DNA of 33,265 bases. Origin: Micromonospora sp. HK10 (GTDB taxonomy: Bacteria; Actinomycetota; Actinomycetes; Mycobacteriales; Micromonosporaceae). A model generated the notes under the pieces. That model was not told where the DNA came from. It saw only the letters and a program-made list of their open reading frames with translations, and ran no database searches. The DNA lies in NCBI RefSeq assembly GCF_000982955.1, contig NZ_KQ058864.1:1-33265 (forward strand), given 5' to 3'. Shown here in pieces: positions 26,041 to 33,265 of this stretch. The position numbers and the translations under genes were made by a program. Positions within the stretch are counted from its first letter, which is position 1; the number at the start of each line of letters is the position of its first letter.

Positions 26041-27046
26041 GCCGGACCACGGTGAGCGGGGTGCCCCGCGCCACGTCCAGCACCGCCCGGCCGCCGAGCG
26101 GGGCCTTCAGCGTCACGCTCACCGGCTTCATCACCAGCTGCATGGTGCACGGGCCGGTGGGCGGGATGACTCCGGCCCCGACCACGACCACGTCGTCGCG
26201 CTCCAGCACCAGCGGGGTGATCCCGGTGTCGCAGGCGCCCACCCCGACCCGGTAGTCGAGCCGGGCCCCGTCCACGGTGTCCAGGTCTTGCGCGGTCACC
26301 AGGCCGGCGGCGAGCGGACGCCCGGGGTCGACGGCCGCCGGTACGGCACCGATCGCCGGCTTCGCGACGGCCAGCCGGGCGACCGGCGTCCGCAGGCCCT
26401 CCACGGTGAACAGCCAGGCCGGCACGGTCGCCTGCCCCCGGCTGGTGCGCACCGGCGCGCTGCCCAGCTTCACGCCGGTGACGGTCAGCGGCACGCACGG
26501 GTGGTCCGCGGTGCGGGAGACCGGCCCGTCCGGCCCGGGCTCGACGGTGGGGCCACCGCCGGGCTTCGGCACGCCGCCGCCCGGCGGGGGCTCCGCCGGC
26601 CGCCCGGCGCAGGGCGGTGGGTCACCCTTGTCCAGTTGGGCGTACGCCTCGGCGGCGCTGATCAGCGGCACGCGGAGGGTGCCGTCGGGGAAGCGGATGG
26701 TGCCGGCGGCCGGGGTGGCGGTCGGCAGCGCGATCTGTTCCCGGAACCAGCCGTTGCTGAACGCCAGCTTGGTCTCGTCGGTGAAGCCCGGATCGCCGGT
26801 CAGCACGGTGCCCTCCTCCAGCGGCACGTAGCCGCTGCGCCACGCCTGACCGGGACGCCAGGCGTCGGCCACCGCACCGGCCTGCTGGTAGAAGGCCGCC
26901 CACCGTTGGTCGGGGGCGGTGGCCGGCGGGGCGGACGCCGGCGCGGCCGGACGCGGGGCGGTCGGCGCGGCCGGTCCGGAGCCGGGCGCGGCGCAGCCGG
27001 CGAGGACCAGGATCGGCAGCCCGAACAGGGCGATCGAGCGACGCAT
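26033..27046 (-). CDS. Secreted lipoprotein of unknown function
   Basis: A 337-residue protein with a lipoprotein signal: MRRS, a hydrophobic stretch and lipobox LAGC, so Cys18 is the lipidated residue. An Ala/Pro-rich tether (19-45) leads into a beta-rich domain. A Pro/Gly-rich internal linker lies near 150-175. Four Cys in the mature domain (CAGR, HPCV, GACD, GPCTM) could form two disulfides. The start is ATG 27044-27046. It lies 39 bases after the stop of the helical hemerythrin-like gene on the same strand. No family recognised. Confidence 0.85.
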   Translation of the reverse strand: MRRSIALFGLPILVLAGCAAPGSGPAAPTAPRPAAPASAPPATAPDQRWAAFYQQAGAVADAWRPGQAWRSGYVPLEEGTVLTGDPGFTDETKLAFSNGWFREQIALPTATPAAGTIRFPDGTLRVPLISAAEAYAQLDKGDPPPCAGRPAEPPPGGGVPKPGGGPTVEPGPDGPVSRTADHPCVPLTVTGVKLGSAPVRTSRGQATVPAWLFTVEGLRTPVARLAVAKPAIGAVPAAVDPGRPLAAGLVTAQDLDTVDGARLDYRVGVGACDTGITPLVLERDDVVVVGAGVIPPTGPCTMQLVMKPVSVTLKAPLGGRAVLDVARGTPLTVVRPR

Positions 27047-27085
27047 GCCCGGTTGGACGCGGGCCGCGCCCGCCTGGTTCCGGGT

Positions 27086-27556
27086 TCAGTCCTCCCCGCC
27101 CAGATCGGCCTGGTACGCCTCCCAGAGCAGGTCGGCGCCGCGCTGCCGGTGCCGGCGCAGCGCCCGGAGCAGCTCACCGACCCGCGCGCGCAGTTCCTCG
27201 GCGGGCACCTCGGGCAGCGCGGCGGCGTGCTGCAGCGCGGCGAGCGCCGTCACGATGAGGGCGTGTTCGCGGGTCAACCGGCGTACGCCCCGGGTGAGCC
27301 GCGGGGCTTCGCAGAGCACCTCGGCGTAGAGCCCGGCCGGGCCCTCGGTCAGCCGGACGTGCTCGGCGAAGCCCTGCCGGACCGGGCCGAGCTGCCGGAT
27401 CAGGCGCTCCCGCCAGTGCGGCTCGCCGGCCGGCCCGTCGAGCGCCCGGACGAGGGCGGGCACGGCGCCGGGCAGGGTGGGCCAGGGCAGGGACCCGGCG
27501 GGCGGTCGGGCCGCCGCGGCGACGGTGGACGGCTGCGGGATCGGAACGGTGACCAT
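27086..27556 (-). CDS. Helical, hemerythrin-like small protein
   Basis: A 156-residue protein of mainly alpha-helical character. His and Glu residues on the helices fall as in HHE proteins: His66 (AEHVRL), His98 (REHAL), His136 and Glu147 (RRHRQRGADLLWEAYQADLGGE). The set is sparser than in the hemerythrin gene at 7489-7986, so metal binding is uncertain. The N-terminal 40 residues are Pro/Ala-rich. The start is ATG 27554-27556 with GGAGG upstream. It probably shares a transcript with the downstream lipoprotein. It could simply be a conserved actinobacterial protein of unknown function. Confidence 0.75.
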   Translation of the reverse strand: MVTVPIPQPSTVAAAARPPAGSLPWPTLPGAVPALVRALDGPAGEPHWRERLIRQLGPVRQGFAEHVRLTEGPAGLYAEVLCEAPRLTRGVRRLTREHALIVTALAALQHAAALPEVPAEELRARVGELLRALRRHRQRGADLLWEAYQADLGGED

Positions 27557-27728
27557 GGCGCCTCCCGTCCGACGACTCCGGCTCGGACGCGTCTGCCGCC
27601 ACGCCGCAGACCCAGGGCCGTCAGCTGCTTCGCTATCGCGTACAGCGATGGTGGACCCGGCGGGGAGGGCTGTCCAGGCCCGTCGACCGCCTCATCTGCC
27701 CCAGTGACCCCTTCCGTCCCAGGCGTCC

Positions 27729-28394
27729 CTACCGCCCCAGCGGGTCGGCCGCCATGGTGCGCAACTGCCCGGCCAGCGCGTGCGCGTCGGCGTCCCGGCC
27801 GCCGGTCGGCCGGCCGGCGGTGATCGCGTCGGCGAGCGCGCGCAGCTCGTACGGGGGCAGCGCGGCCAGTCCCATGCCCCGCAGCGGGAGGGTGATCTGC
27901 CGGCCGCTGTCCCGGTCCCGGGCGATCAGGGCGGGCACCCGCACCGCGGCGTCGTCGCCGACCCGGTGCACGAGCGCGCCGCCCCGCACCTCGGCGGTGG
28001 CCAGGTCGACGGTCCGGGTGCCCAGGGCGCCGCGGACCGAGGCCCGGGTCCCGTCCAGCCAGGCGGCGGTGCGCAGCACCCGCAGGAGCAGGTAGAGCCC
28101 GAGCAGGACGACCGGCAGGCCGCAGAGCCCGACGAACCGGGCCGGCCCGAGGGCCGACGTGGTGGATCCGTCGTGCAGCTCCGGCGGGAGCAGCCCCGGC
28201 GGCAGGTCCCGCGCCTCGTCGTAGGACGGGAAGGGGTCGCCGGTGCCGGTGAGCCGGGACAGCATCCGGTCGGCGAGAACCGGCAACAGCACGAAGACCG
28301 CCCCGAAGGCGGTGAAGAGGACGCCCACGACCGCGGCGAACACGCGCTGACCGGGCGACGCGCCGACGGAGAGTGGGATCTTCTCGTTCGTCAC
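27729..28394 (-). CDS. Two-TM membrane protein with PH-like cytoplasmic domain
   Basis: A 221-residue protein. Two hydrophobic segments (about 19-45 and 87-107) flank a ~45-residue loop. A beta-rich C-terminal domain follows (WLDGTRASVRGALGTRTVDLATAEVR...), which resembles bacterial PH-like domains. The GTG at 28392-28394 is preferred over an ATG 27 codons upstream, because the extra sequence is low complexity and TACGCT lies 7 bases before the GTG, implying a leaderless message. No enzymatic motif is seen. It lies between the tmRNA terminator and the hemerythrin-like gene; the 172-base gap downstream of it holds nothing clear. Confidence 0.8.
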   Translation of the reverse strand: MTNEKIPLSVGASPGQRVFAAVVGVLFTAFGAVFVLLPVLADRMLSRLTGTGDPFPSYDEARDLPPGLLPPELHDGSTTSALGPARFVGLCGLPVVLLGLYLLLRVLRTAAWLDGTRASVRGALGTRTVDLATAEVRGGALVHRVGDDAAVRVPALIARDRDSGRQITLPLRGMGLAALPPYELRALADAITAGRPTGGRDADAHALAGQLRTMAADPLGR

Positions 28395-28401
28395 AGGCCG
28401 C

Positions 28402-28407
28402 AGCGTA
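28402..28407 (-). promoter_or_regulatory. -10 element (TACGCT) for leaderless membrane-protein gene
   Basis: TACGCT on the minus strand fits TANNNT and ends 7 bases before the GTG at 28394. There is no ribosome binding site in the gap. Confidence 0.45.
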
Positions 28408-28443
28408 GAGCGCGCTGGCGACGGCACGGAAGGCGGAGACGAC

Positions 28444-28476
28444 TGTGCGCCCCGGTCCGGTGGACCGGGGCGCACA
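28444..28476 (-). terminator. Terminator hairpin of tmRNA
   Basis: A perfect 15-bp stem (28444-28458 with 28462-28476) closes a 3-base loop, starting 7 bases after the tmRNA 3' end on the minus strand. It is GC-rich and lacks a T-tract. It separates ssrA from the membrane-protein gene downstream. Confidence 0.8.
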
Positions 28477-28483
28477 GGTCAGG

Positions 28484-28859
28484 TGGTGGAGGTGCCGGGA
28501 ATCGAACCCGGGTCCTTCGCCGGTTTGTCAGGGCTTCTCCGAGCGCAGCTCGCTGTGCCTCTACTCGGCCCCACCGCTCACGCGAGCGAGTTGGTGTGAC
28601 GGGCCCAGTCGCTGATTGATCTCGCCGCACGGACCCCGCGACCGGGTCCGATTGGCCAGCCTTCTAGCTGATGCCGGCTAACTGGGTCGAAGGCGCTCCC
28701 AGGCCGACAGACTTGCTACTCGCCTCAGGCGGCGAGAGCGAAGTCAGCGCGATTGTTCTTGGCGCTTATTGGTTTCCGACGACCGATTTTCGAGACGACG
28801 TCGGCTTCCTCGGCTCGCTTCCCCTGTCGCTGCGTACGAAGTCGAAACCAGTCACCCCC
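28484..28859 (-). ncRNA. ssrA: tmRNA
   Basis: A 376-nt transfer-messenger RNA that frees stalled ribosomes with SmpB. The 5' end GGGGGTGACTGGTTTCGAC pairs with the 3' end CACCTCC-A-CCA, and CCA is encoded. The T arm GGGTTCGATTCCC is clear. The tag frame (28725-28763) gives AKNNRADFALAA and then TGA, with the resume codon GCC after an ATAAGC context like that of mycobacterial tmRNA. The ALAA end marks proteins for proteolysis. It lies 104 bases downstream of smpB on the same strand. Confidence 0.95.
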
Positions 28860-28963
28860 TCGACAGGCCACCGTCGCGGTGGCACTGACAAGCCTAACGC
28901 CTGCCGCAACGGGTTTCATCCCGAGCCCCGGCCCGGGCGTCCGACCCGGACAAGTGCGACAAA

Positions 28964-29452
28964 TCAGTCGTCCATGCCCTTGCCGCGCCGGCCCGCCACC
29001 CGCCGGATCTCCCGATCGGCGTCCCGCTTGGCCAGGTCCTGCCGCTTGTCGTACGACTTCTTGCCCTTGGCCAGGGCGATCTCGACCTTGGCCCAGCCGT
29101 CGGAGAAGTAGACCTGGAGCGGTACCACGGTGAGGCCGCCCTCCCGGGTCTTGCCGATCAGCCGGTCGATCTCCAGCCGGTTGAGCAGGAGCTTGCGGGT
29201 GCGCCGGGGCTCGTGGTTGGTCCAGGTGCCCTGGGTGTACTCCGGGATGTGCATGCCGTGCAGATAGAGCTCGCCGCCGCTCTCCTGGGCGAACGCGTCG
29301 ACCAGCGACGCCCGCCCGGCCCGCAGCGACTTGACCTCCGTGCCGGTCAGCGCCATGCCCGCCTCGTACGTGTCGAGGATGGCGTAGTCGTGGCGCGCCT
29401 TCTTGTTGGAGGCGACCACCTTGCGGCCCTTCTCGCGTGGCACCGGCGCCAC
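28964..29452 (-). CDS. smpB: SsrA-binding protein SmpB
   Basis: A 162-residue OB-fold protein that binds tmRNA and delivers it to stalled ribosomes. Diagnostic sequence includes NKKARHDYAILDTYEAGMAL, GTEVKSLRAGRASL, GMHIPEYTQG, RTRKLLLNR and the basic C-terminal tail KGKKSYDKRQDLAKRDADREI. The start may be GTG 29450-29452 or a GTG three codons later (29441-29443). The second has GGGGG about 8 bases upstream and matches the usual PREKGRK beginning. TAGCAT (29497-29502) is a possible -10. The gene follows ftsX behind a terminator and precedes ssrA. Confidence 0.96.
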   Translation of the reverse strand: MAPVPREKGRKVVASNKKARHDYAILDTYEAGMALTGTEVKSLRAGRASLVDAFAQESGGELYLHGMHIPEYTQGTWTNHEPRRTRKLLLNRLEIDRLIGKTREGGLTVVPLQVYFSDGWAKVEIALAKGKKSYDKRQDLAKRDADREIRRVAGRRGKGMDD

Positions 29453-29511
29453 CCCCTTCCGATCGGTCCCCGACCACCGGTCGCGGAGCGGAGATCATGC
29501 TACCCCGTACA

Positions 29512-29556
29512 CAAGGGCCCTCCCGCGCCGTTTATTCCGGCGCGGGAGGGCCCTTG
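29512..29556 (-). terminator. Terminator hairpin after ftsX
   Basis: A perfect 18-bp stem (29512-29529 with 29539-29556) closes a 9-base AT-rich loop, beginning 19 bases after the ftsX stop. On the minus strand the stem ends in CCCTTGTGT, only weakly T-rich. It ends the ftsEX transcript and separates it from smpB. Confidence 0.87.
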
Positions 29557-29575
29557 GAGAGCCGTACGGTGGAAC

Positions 29576-30451
29576 CTAGACCCGCAGGTAGAAGCGGAGC
29601 GTGACCCAGGCGGTGATCGCGCTGACCAGGCCACCGACCGCGGCCATCAGCGGGAAGGTCAGCAGGATCTCCGACCACGAGATGGGGGTGATCAGGCCCT
29701 CCAGGGCGGCCAGCGATCCGCCGCCGGCGACCAGTTTCACCCCGATCAGCGCCACCAGGCCGAGGATCGAGCCGAACAGGCCGGCGACCACCGCCTCCAG
29801 CACGAACGGCGCCTGGATGAACCAGTTGGAGGCGCCGACCAGCTTCATGACCGCGACCTCGCGCCGCTTGCTGTAGGCGGCCACCTGGATGGTGTTGGCG
29901 ACCAGCAGCAAGGCGGCGATCGCCATCACGATCGCGATGGCCAGCGCGAAGTTCTGGATCCCGGTGAGCACCCCGAACACCTTGTCGAGCAGCTTGCTCT
30001 GGTCGACGATCTCGTCGACACCCTCGCTGTCCTTGTACTGGTCGTAGATGTTCTTGTACTGCTCCGGGTTCTTCAGCTTGAGCCGGAACGATTCGGGCAG
30101 CTGGTCCGGCTTCACGGCGTTGACCAGGTCGGGCGCGTCGGCGTACATCTGCTTGAAGCGGTTGTACGCCTCGGCCTTGTCGACGTAGGTGACCTCCTTG
30201 ACCAGCGGGTCACCCTTCAGCTTCGCGTCGAGGTCGGTGCGCTGCTGCTCGTTGACGTCGGTCTGCAGGAAGATCGAGACCTCGACGTTCTCGTAGTAGA
30301 GGTCCTTCATGTCGCCGACCTTCTGGTACAGAAGGCCGCTGCCGCCCAGCATGAACAGCGACACCGCCATCGTGATGATCATCGCGATGGTCATGGTCAC
30401 GTTGCGCCACAGTCCGACCAGTACCTCGGACAGGACGTACTTCATCCGCAT
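29576..30451 (-). CDS. ftsX: Cell division ABC-like permease FtsX
   Basis: A 291-residue membrane protein with four transmembrane segments, one near residue 20-42 and three in the C-terminal half. A large extracellular loop (about 45-165) between the first two interacts with wall hydrolases in other actinobacteria (RipC in mycobacteria). The cytoplasmic coupling segment YSKRREVAVMKLVGAS is the contact for FtsE. The start is ATG 30449-30451 with GGAGG 9 bases upstream. It lies 70 bases after ftsE on the same strand. The FtsEX complex senses or drives septal peptidoglycan hydrolysis at division. Confidence 0.96.
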   Translation of the reverse strand: MRMKYVLSEVLVGLWRNVTMTIAMIITMAVSLFMLGGSGLLYQKVGDMKDLYYENVEVSIFLQTDVNEQQRTDLDAKLKGDPLVKEVTYVDKAEAYNRFKQMYADAPDLVNAVKPDQLPESFRLKLKNPEQYKNIYDQYKDSEGVDEIVDQSKLLDKVFGVLTGIQNFALAIAIVMAIAALLLVANTIQVAAYSKRREVAVMKLVGASNWFIQAPFVLEAVVAGLFGSILGLVALIGVKLVAGGGSLAALEGLITPISWSEILLTFPLMAAVGGLVSAITAWVTLRFYLRV

Positions 30452-30521
30452 CGGGAATTCCTCCGGCTCTCCGGCGTGAGGTGTTCGTCGTCAGGATCTA
30501 CGGATCGTCGGCCGGGCCGGC

Positions 30522-31202
30522 TCAGCCGTAGACGCCGCGGGCCTGGTCGCGCACGATACGGCCGCTCTCGATCTCGACGACCCGGCGGCGCATCTGGTTC
30601 ACGATGTTGGAGTCGTGCGTGACCATCACGACGGTTGTGCCAGTGCGGTTGATCCGGTCCAGCAGGCGCATGATCTCGATCGACGTGTCCGGGTCCAGGT
30701 TTCCGGTGGGCTCGTCCGCCAGCAGGATCAGCGGCCGGTTCACGAACGCCCGGGCCACCGCCACGCGCTGCTGCTCGCCACCGGAGAGCTCGTGGGGGTA
30801 GCGGTGCTCCTTACCCCCGAGCCCGACCAGCTCCAGAACCTCCGGCACGACCCGGCGGGCGACCGCCTTGGTCTTGCCGATCACCTCCAGCGCGAACGCC
30901 ACGTTCTCGTAGGCGGTGCGGTTCGGCAGGAGACGGAAGTCCTGGAAGACGCAGCCGATGGAACGCCGGAAAGCGGGTCGCTTCCAGGAGCGCATCGACG
31001 TGACGTCCTTGCCGTTCACGATGATCCGCCCCTTGTTGGGGGTGACCTCGTGCAGCAGCATCTTGATGATCGTGGACTTGCCGGAGCCGGATGGGCCGAT
31101 GAAGAAGACGAACTCGCCCTTCTCGATCGAGACGGACACGTTGTCGAGCGAAGGCCGGGACGCCTTCGGGTACGTCTTCGTCACTTGCTCAAGCTGAATC
31201 AC
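30522..31202 (-). CDS. ftsE: Cell division ATP-binding protein FtsE
   Basis: A 226-residue ABC ATPase of normal family length. Walker A is GPSGSGKST, the signature LSGGEQQR, Walker B LILLADEPTGNLD, the Q-loop sits in CVFQDFRLLPNRTAYENV, and the switch His in VTHDS. It powers FtsX at the inner face of the septal membrane. The start is GTG 31200-31202 (VIQLEQVTKTYP); a GTG or ATG twelve codons upstream would run into the promoter. A -35/-10 pair just upstream with the -10 ending 8 bases before GTG indicates a nearly leaderless message. It is first in the ftsEX operon. Confidence 0.96.
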   Translation of the reverse strand: MIQLEQVTKTYPKASRPSLDNVSVSIEKGEFVFFIGPSGSGKSTIIKMLLHEVTPNKGRIIVNGKDVTSMRSWKRPAFRRSIGCVFQDFRLLPNRTAYENVAFALEVIGKTKAVARRVVPEVLELVGLGGKEHRYPHELSGGEQQRVAVARAFVNRPLILLADEPTGNLDPDTSIEIMRLLDRINRTGTTVVMVTHDSNIVNQMRRRVVEIESGRIVRDQARGVYG

Positions 31203-31210
31203 GGGTCGAG

Positions 31211-31238
31211 AGTCTACGCGGTGTAACGGATGAGCCAA
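31211..31238 (-). promoter_or_regulatory. ftsEX promoter
   Basis: On the minus strand TTGGCT (31233-31238) and TAGACT (31211-31216) lie 16 bases apart and resemble the housekeeping -35 and -10 boxes. The -10 ends 8 bases before the ftsE GTG, so the 5' untranslated region is zero to two bases. Confidence 0.6.
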
Positions 31239-31320
31239 GCCCCCCGTCCCGTCCTTGCCGCCCGCGTCGTCGATTCAGGCCGTCACCTGGAGATCGACGA
31301 CGCGCTCCGTCGAGGGCCGA

Positions 31321-32442
31321 TCACGCACCGTCAGCGATCAGCTGCTGCTGCTTCCGCCAGCGGATACCCGCCTCGATGAAGCTGTCCAGCTCGCCGTCGA
31401 AGACCGCGGACGGATTGCCCGTCTCCTGCTCGGTCCGCAGATCCTTCACCATCTGATACGGGTGCAGGACGTACGAGCGCATCTGGTCGCCCCACGAGCC
31501 GGCCGCGTCGGTCTTCAGGCCCTGGAGCTTGGCCTGCTCCTCCTGCCGCTTGCGCTCCAGCAGCCGGGCCTGGAGCACCCGCAGCGCGGAGGCCTTGTTC
31601 TGCAGCTGGGACTTCTCGTTCTGGCAGGTGACCACGATGCCGGTCGGGACGTGGGTGATCCGGACCGCCGAGTCGGTCGTGTTCACGCTCTGCCCACCCG
31701 GCCCCGACGAACGGTAGACGTCGATCCGCATCTCGTTCTCGGGGATCTCGATGTGGTCGGTCTGCTCGACGACCGGGAGCACCTCGACGCCCGCGAAGCT
31801 GGTCTGCCGGCGGCCCTGGTTGTCGAAGGGACTGATCCGGACCAGCCGGTGGGTGCCCGACTCCACGCTGAGCGTGCCGTACGCGTAGGGCACCTTGACC
31901 GTGAAGGTGGCCGACTTCAGGCCCGCCTCCTCGGCGTACGAGGTCTCGTAGACCTCGGTCGGGTAGCCGTGCCGCTCGGCCCAGCGCAGGTACATCCGCA
32001 GCAGCATCTCGGCGAAGTCCGCGGCGTCCACCCCGCCGGCCCCGGCCCGGATGGCGACCAGCGCCTCCCGGGAGTCGTACTCGCCGGAGAGCAGGGTGCG
32101 GACCTCCATCTCCTGGATGGCCTTGGCCAGCCCGGTGATCTCCGACTCCACCTCGGCGAGGGTGCCCGGGTCCGACTCGGCCTGGGCCAGCTCCAGCAGC
32201 ACCCCGGCGTCGTCGAGACGGGAGCGCAGGCTGCCCAGCTTGCTGATCTCACCGTTGACGTACGACAGCTGCGACGTCACCTGCTGCGCCTTGGCCTGGT
32301 CGTCCCACAGGTCCGGCGCGGAGGCCTCCTGCTCCAGGCGGTCCTTCTGCTCGTGCAGCTTGTCGAGGTCGAGCACGGCCTCGATGTTGCGCAGGGTGGC
32401 GTCGAGTTCCTTGAGCTGTTCGGCGTAATCGGCAGCGGTCAC
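31321..32442 (-). CDS. prfB: Peptide chain release factor 2
   Basis: A 373-residue class I release factor that reads UGA and UAA. The stop-codon recognition tripeptide SPF is in VRISPFDNQGRR, and the catalytic GGQ in SSGPGGQSVNTTDSAVR hydrolyses the peptidyl-tRNA ester. The N-terminal helical domain begins AADYAEQLKELD. The reading frame is uninterrupted, so there is no in-frame UGA for the programmed +1 frameshift found in many other bacteria. The start is GTG 32440-32442. A TTG three codons upstream falls inside a TACGCT -10 box and is unlikely. It lies 118 bases upstream of ftsE, and the spacer holds the ftsE promoter. Confidence 0.96.
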   Translation of the reverse strand: MTAADYAEQLKELDATLRNIEAVLDLDKLHEQKDRLEQEASAPDLWDDQAKAQQVTSQLSYVNGEISKLGSLRSRLDDAGVLLELAQAESDPGTLAEVESEITGLAKAIQEMEVRTLLSGEYDSREALVAIRAGAGGVDAADFAEMLLRMYLRWAERHGYPTEVYETSYAEEAGLKSATFTVKVPYAYGTLSVESGTHRLVRISPFDNQGRRQTSFAGVEVLPVVEQTDHIEIPENEMRIDVYRSSGPGGQSVNTTDSAVRITHVPTGIVVTCQNEKSQLQNKASALRVLQARLLERKRQEEQAKLQGLKTDAAGSWGDQMRSYVLHPYQMVKDLRTEQETGNPSAVFDGELDSFIEAGIRWRKQQQLIADGA

Positions 32443-32450
32443 GACTGACA

Positions 32451-32456
32451 AGCGTA
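32451..32456 (-). promoter_or_regulatory. -10 element (TACGCT) for prfB
   Basis: TACGCT on the minus strand fits TANNNT and ends 8 bases before the prfB GTG at 32442. There is no Shine-Dalgarno sequence, so a leaderless message is likely. A GCGGGG...CCCCGC imperfect hairpin (32465-32490) lies just upstream. Confidence 0.5.
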
Positions 32457-32543
32457 CTGCGCGCGCGGGGAGTGAGCTTGCGAGCCCCGCAGTCCCACGC
32501 GAAAGTCCGCCGCCGCCCCGGCAGACCGGCCCGGCACAGATGG

Positions 32544-33059
32544 TCAGCCGACGGGGGCGCTCTTGAGCCAGGACAGCGCCGCCCGGTGGTAGGCGACCGC
32601 GAACTCCAGCGCGCTGGCGTCGTACTCGTCGCCTTCCTTCTTGGCGTTCTTGACCTGCTCGCGCACCGCGGCCAGCGCCTCGGTGTGGTACTCGTTCGCC
32701 GAGGCGTACAGGTTCTTGAGCTGGCTCGCCGAGTGCAGGTTGCCGAAGGCGATCCGTAGCGCGATCGGGTTGCGGATGGTGTCCCGGCCCGGGTTCTCCG
32801 CCAGCCAGCGGGAGAATGTCCGTTTCCCGGCCGCGGTGATCGCGTACGGCTGACTCAACCGCGGCCCGGGCTTGCCGAGCCGCACCAGACCCTTCTCGGC
32901 CAGCACCGGAAGCTCCCGGTAGACCTGGCTGCGGGTCATCGACCAGTACGGCGCCAGCCGGCGCTCAGCGGCGGCCATGAGTTGGCCGCCTGTCATCGGT
33001 CCGTCGTGCAGCAGGCCCAGCAGGGCCGCCGCCGTCGGGTTGACTCCGGATTCCGCCAT
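32544..33059 (-). CDS. PadR-family transcriptional regulator
   Basis: A 171-residue regulator. The N-terminal winged helix matches the PadR pattern: AALLGLLHDGPMTGGQLMAAAERRL, then WSMTRSQVYRELPVLAEKGLV, and a wing PRLSQPYAITAAGKRTFSRWL. The C-terminal ~80 residues form helices for dimerisation and effector binding, as in AphA-like members. The start is ATG 33057-33059; an upstream frame extension to 33173 runs through the likely promoter. PadR proteins commonly repress neighbouring genes, often a transporter or their own gene. Here the divergent neighbour is outside the window, and prfB downstream is not an obvious target. Confidence 0.9.
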   Translation of the reverse strand: MAESGVNPTAAALLGLLHDGPMTGGQLMAAAERRLAPYWSMTRSQVYRELPVLAEKGLVRLGKPGPRLSQPYAITAAGKRTFSRWLAENPGRDTIRNPIALRIAFGNLHSASQLKNLYASANEYHTEALAAVREQVKNAKKEGDEYDASALEFAVAYHRAALSWLKSAPVG

Positions 33060-33265
33060 GCCCTCTAAGCTGCCACTTTGTCGGACCTGGCGTCCAGGAT
33101 TTGCCGTTTTAGCCCCCCGTCGGCTGGTCCGATGTGCACTGTCGGCCGACGACAGTCCGCCGCGGACGTCCACACCATCCCCCGGCCGGCCGGTGCGACC
33201 GGGCCCGCGGGGGGCCGGCCGGTGGGGCTGGGCCGCCTCCGGGGGGGCCGCCTCGGTGGGGCCGC
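33060..33265. promoter_or_regulatory. Upstream region of padR-family gene with two inverted repeats
   Basis: Two perfect short palindromes lie upstream of the PadR start. CCTGG-CGT-CCAGG is at 33086-33098 and ACTGTCG-GCCGA-CGACAGT at 33138-33156. Either could be an autoregulatory operator; neither matches the ATGT-N8-ACAT pattern often reported for PadR. The last ~90 bases are very GC-rich with repeated GGCCGGCC and GGGGCCGCCTC and could form a terminator or the edge of a repeat tract. No gene is visible. Confidence 0.4.

Noticed and set aside
28725..29498. A 257-residue minus-strand open frame ending in AKNNRADFALAA
   Set aside because: The ending is the tmRNA tag frame, and the upstream part is a shadow of smpB. 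It is not one protein.
32465..32490. Hairpin GCGGGG...CCCCGC upstream of prfB as a riboswitch or attenuator
   Set aside because: The stem is only 6 bp with an imperfect interior and lies upstream of the likely transcription start of a leaderless prfB, so it would not be in the message.

Overview
The window is high-GC actinobacterial chromosome. It has frequent GTG starts, very short intergenic gaps, a tmRNA with a tag ending ALAA, and the block prfB-ftsE-ftsX-smpB-ssrA. Protein style and gene order point to Micromonosporaceae (a Micromonospora relative); this is inference, since no marker search could be run. I see no transposase, integrase, phage gene, CRISPR array or biosynthetic megasynthase. 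Most of the window is core or stable chromosome.

Layout. 1-767: gene-free, repeat-rich DNA. 768-5370 (minus): a 9-TM-or-more membrane protein, a MoxR/chelatase-type AAA+ ATPase and a VWA (MIDAS) protein. 5447-7344 (minus): a NarL/DesR-type two-component system. 7489-8960 (minus): an aldo/keto reductase followed by a hemerythrin-domain protein, divergent from a YghZ-like aldo/keto reductase (9106-10095, plus). 10120-11046 (minus): an AA10-type lytic polysaccharide monooxygenase with a C-terminal membrane anchor. 11338-13599 (plus): a DUF4153/DUF4173 membrane protein. 13671-18124: a carbohydrate locus with a GH15 enzyme (minus) divergent from a translationally coupled SCP2-like protein and glycogen-debranching-type enzyme (plus), then an MFS transporter (18276-19577).

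19644-22421 (minus) is the most unusual part. A SUKH-4-like immunity protein is followed after 15 bases by a 741-residue secreted, membrane-anchored protein that carries an HSE...C-x5-C zinc signature resembling polymorphic-toxin nucleic acid deaminases. Then come tRNA-Ala(GGC) with a clear promoter and terminator, a YqgE/AlgH protein, an MTA phosphorylase, a benzoylformate-decarboxylase-like ThDP enzyme, a lipoprotein, a hemerythrin-like helical protein and a small PH-like membrane protein.

28484-32442 (minus) holds the trans-translation and division block: ssrA, smpB, ftsX, ftsE, prfB. SsrA and SmpB together rescue stalled ribosomes, FtsEX regulates septal wall hydrolysis, and PrfB terminates at UGA/UAA. 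A PadR regulator closes the window.

A recurring signal is a TANNNT -10 element 6-8 bases before the start codon of at least seven genes, which suggests much leaderless transcription and settles several start codons.
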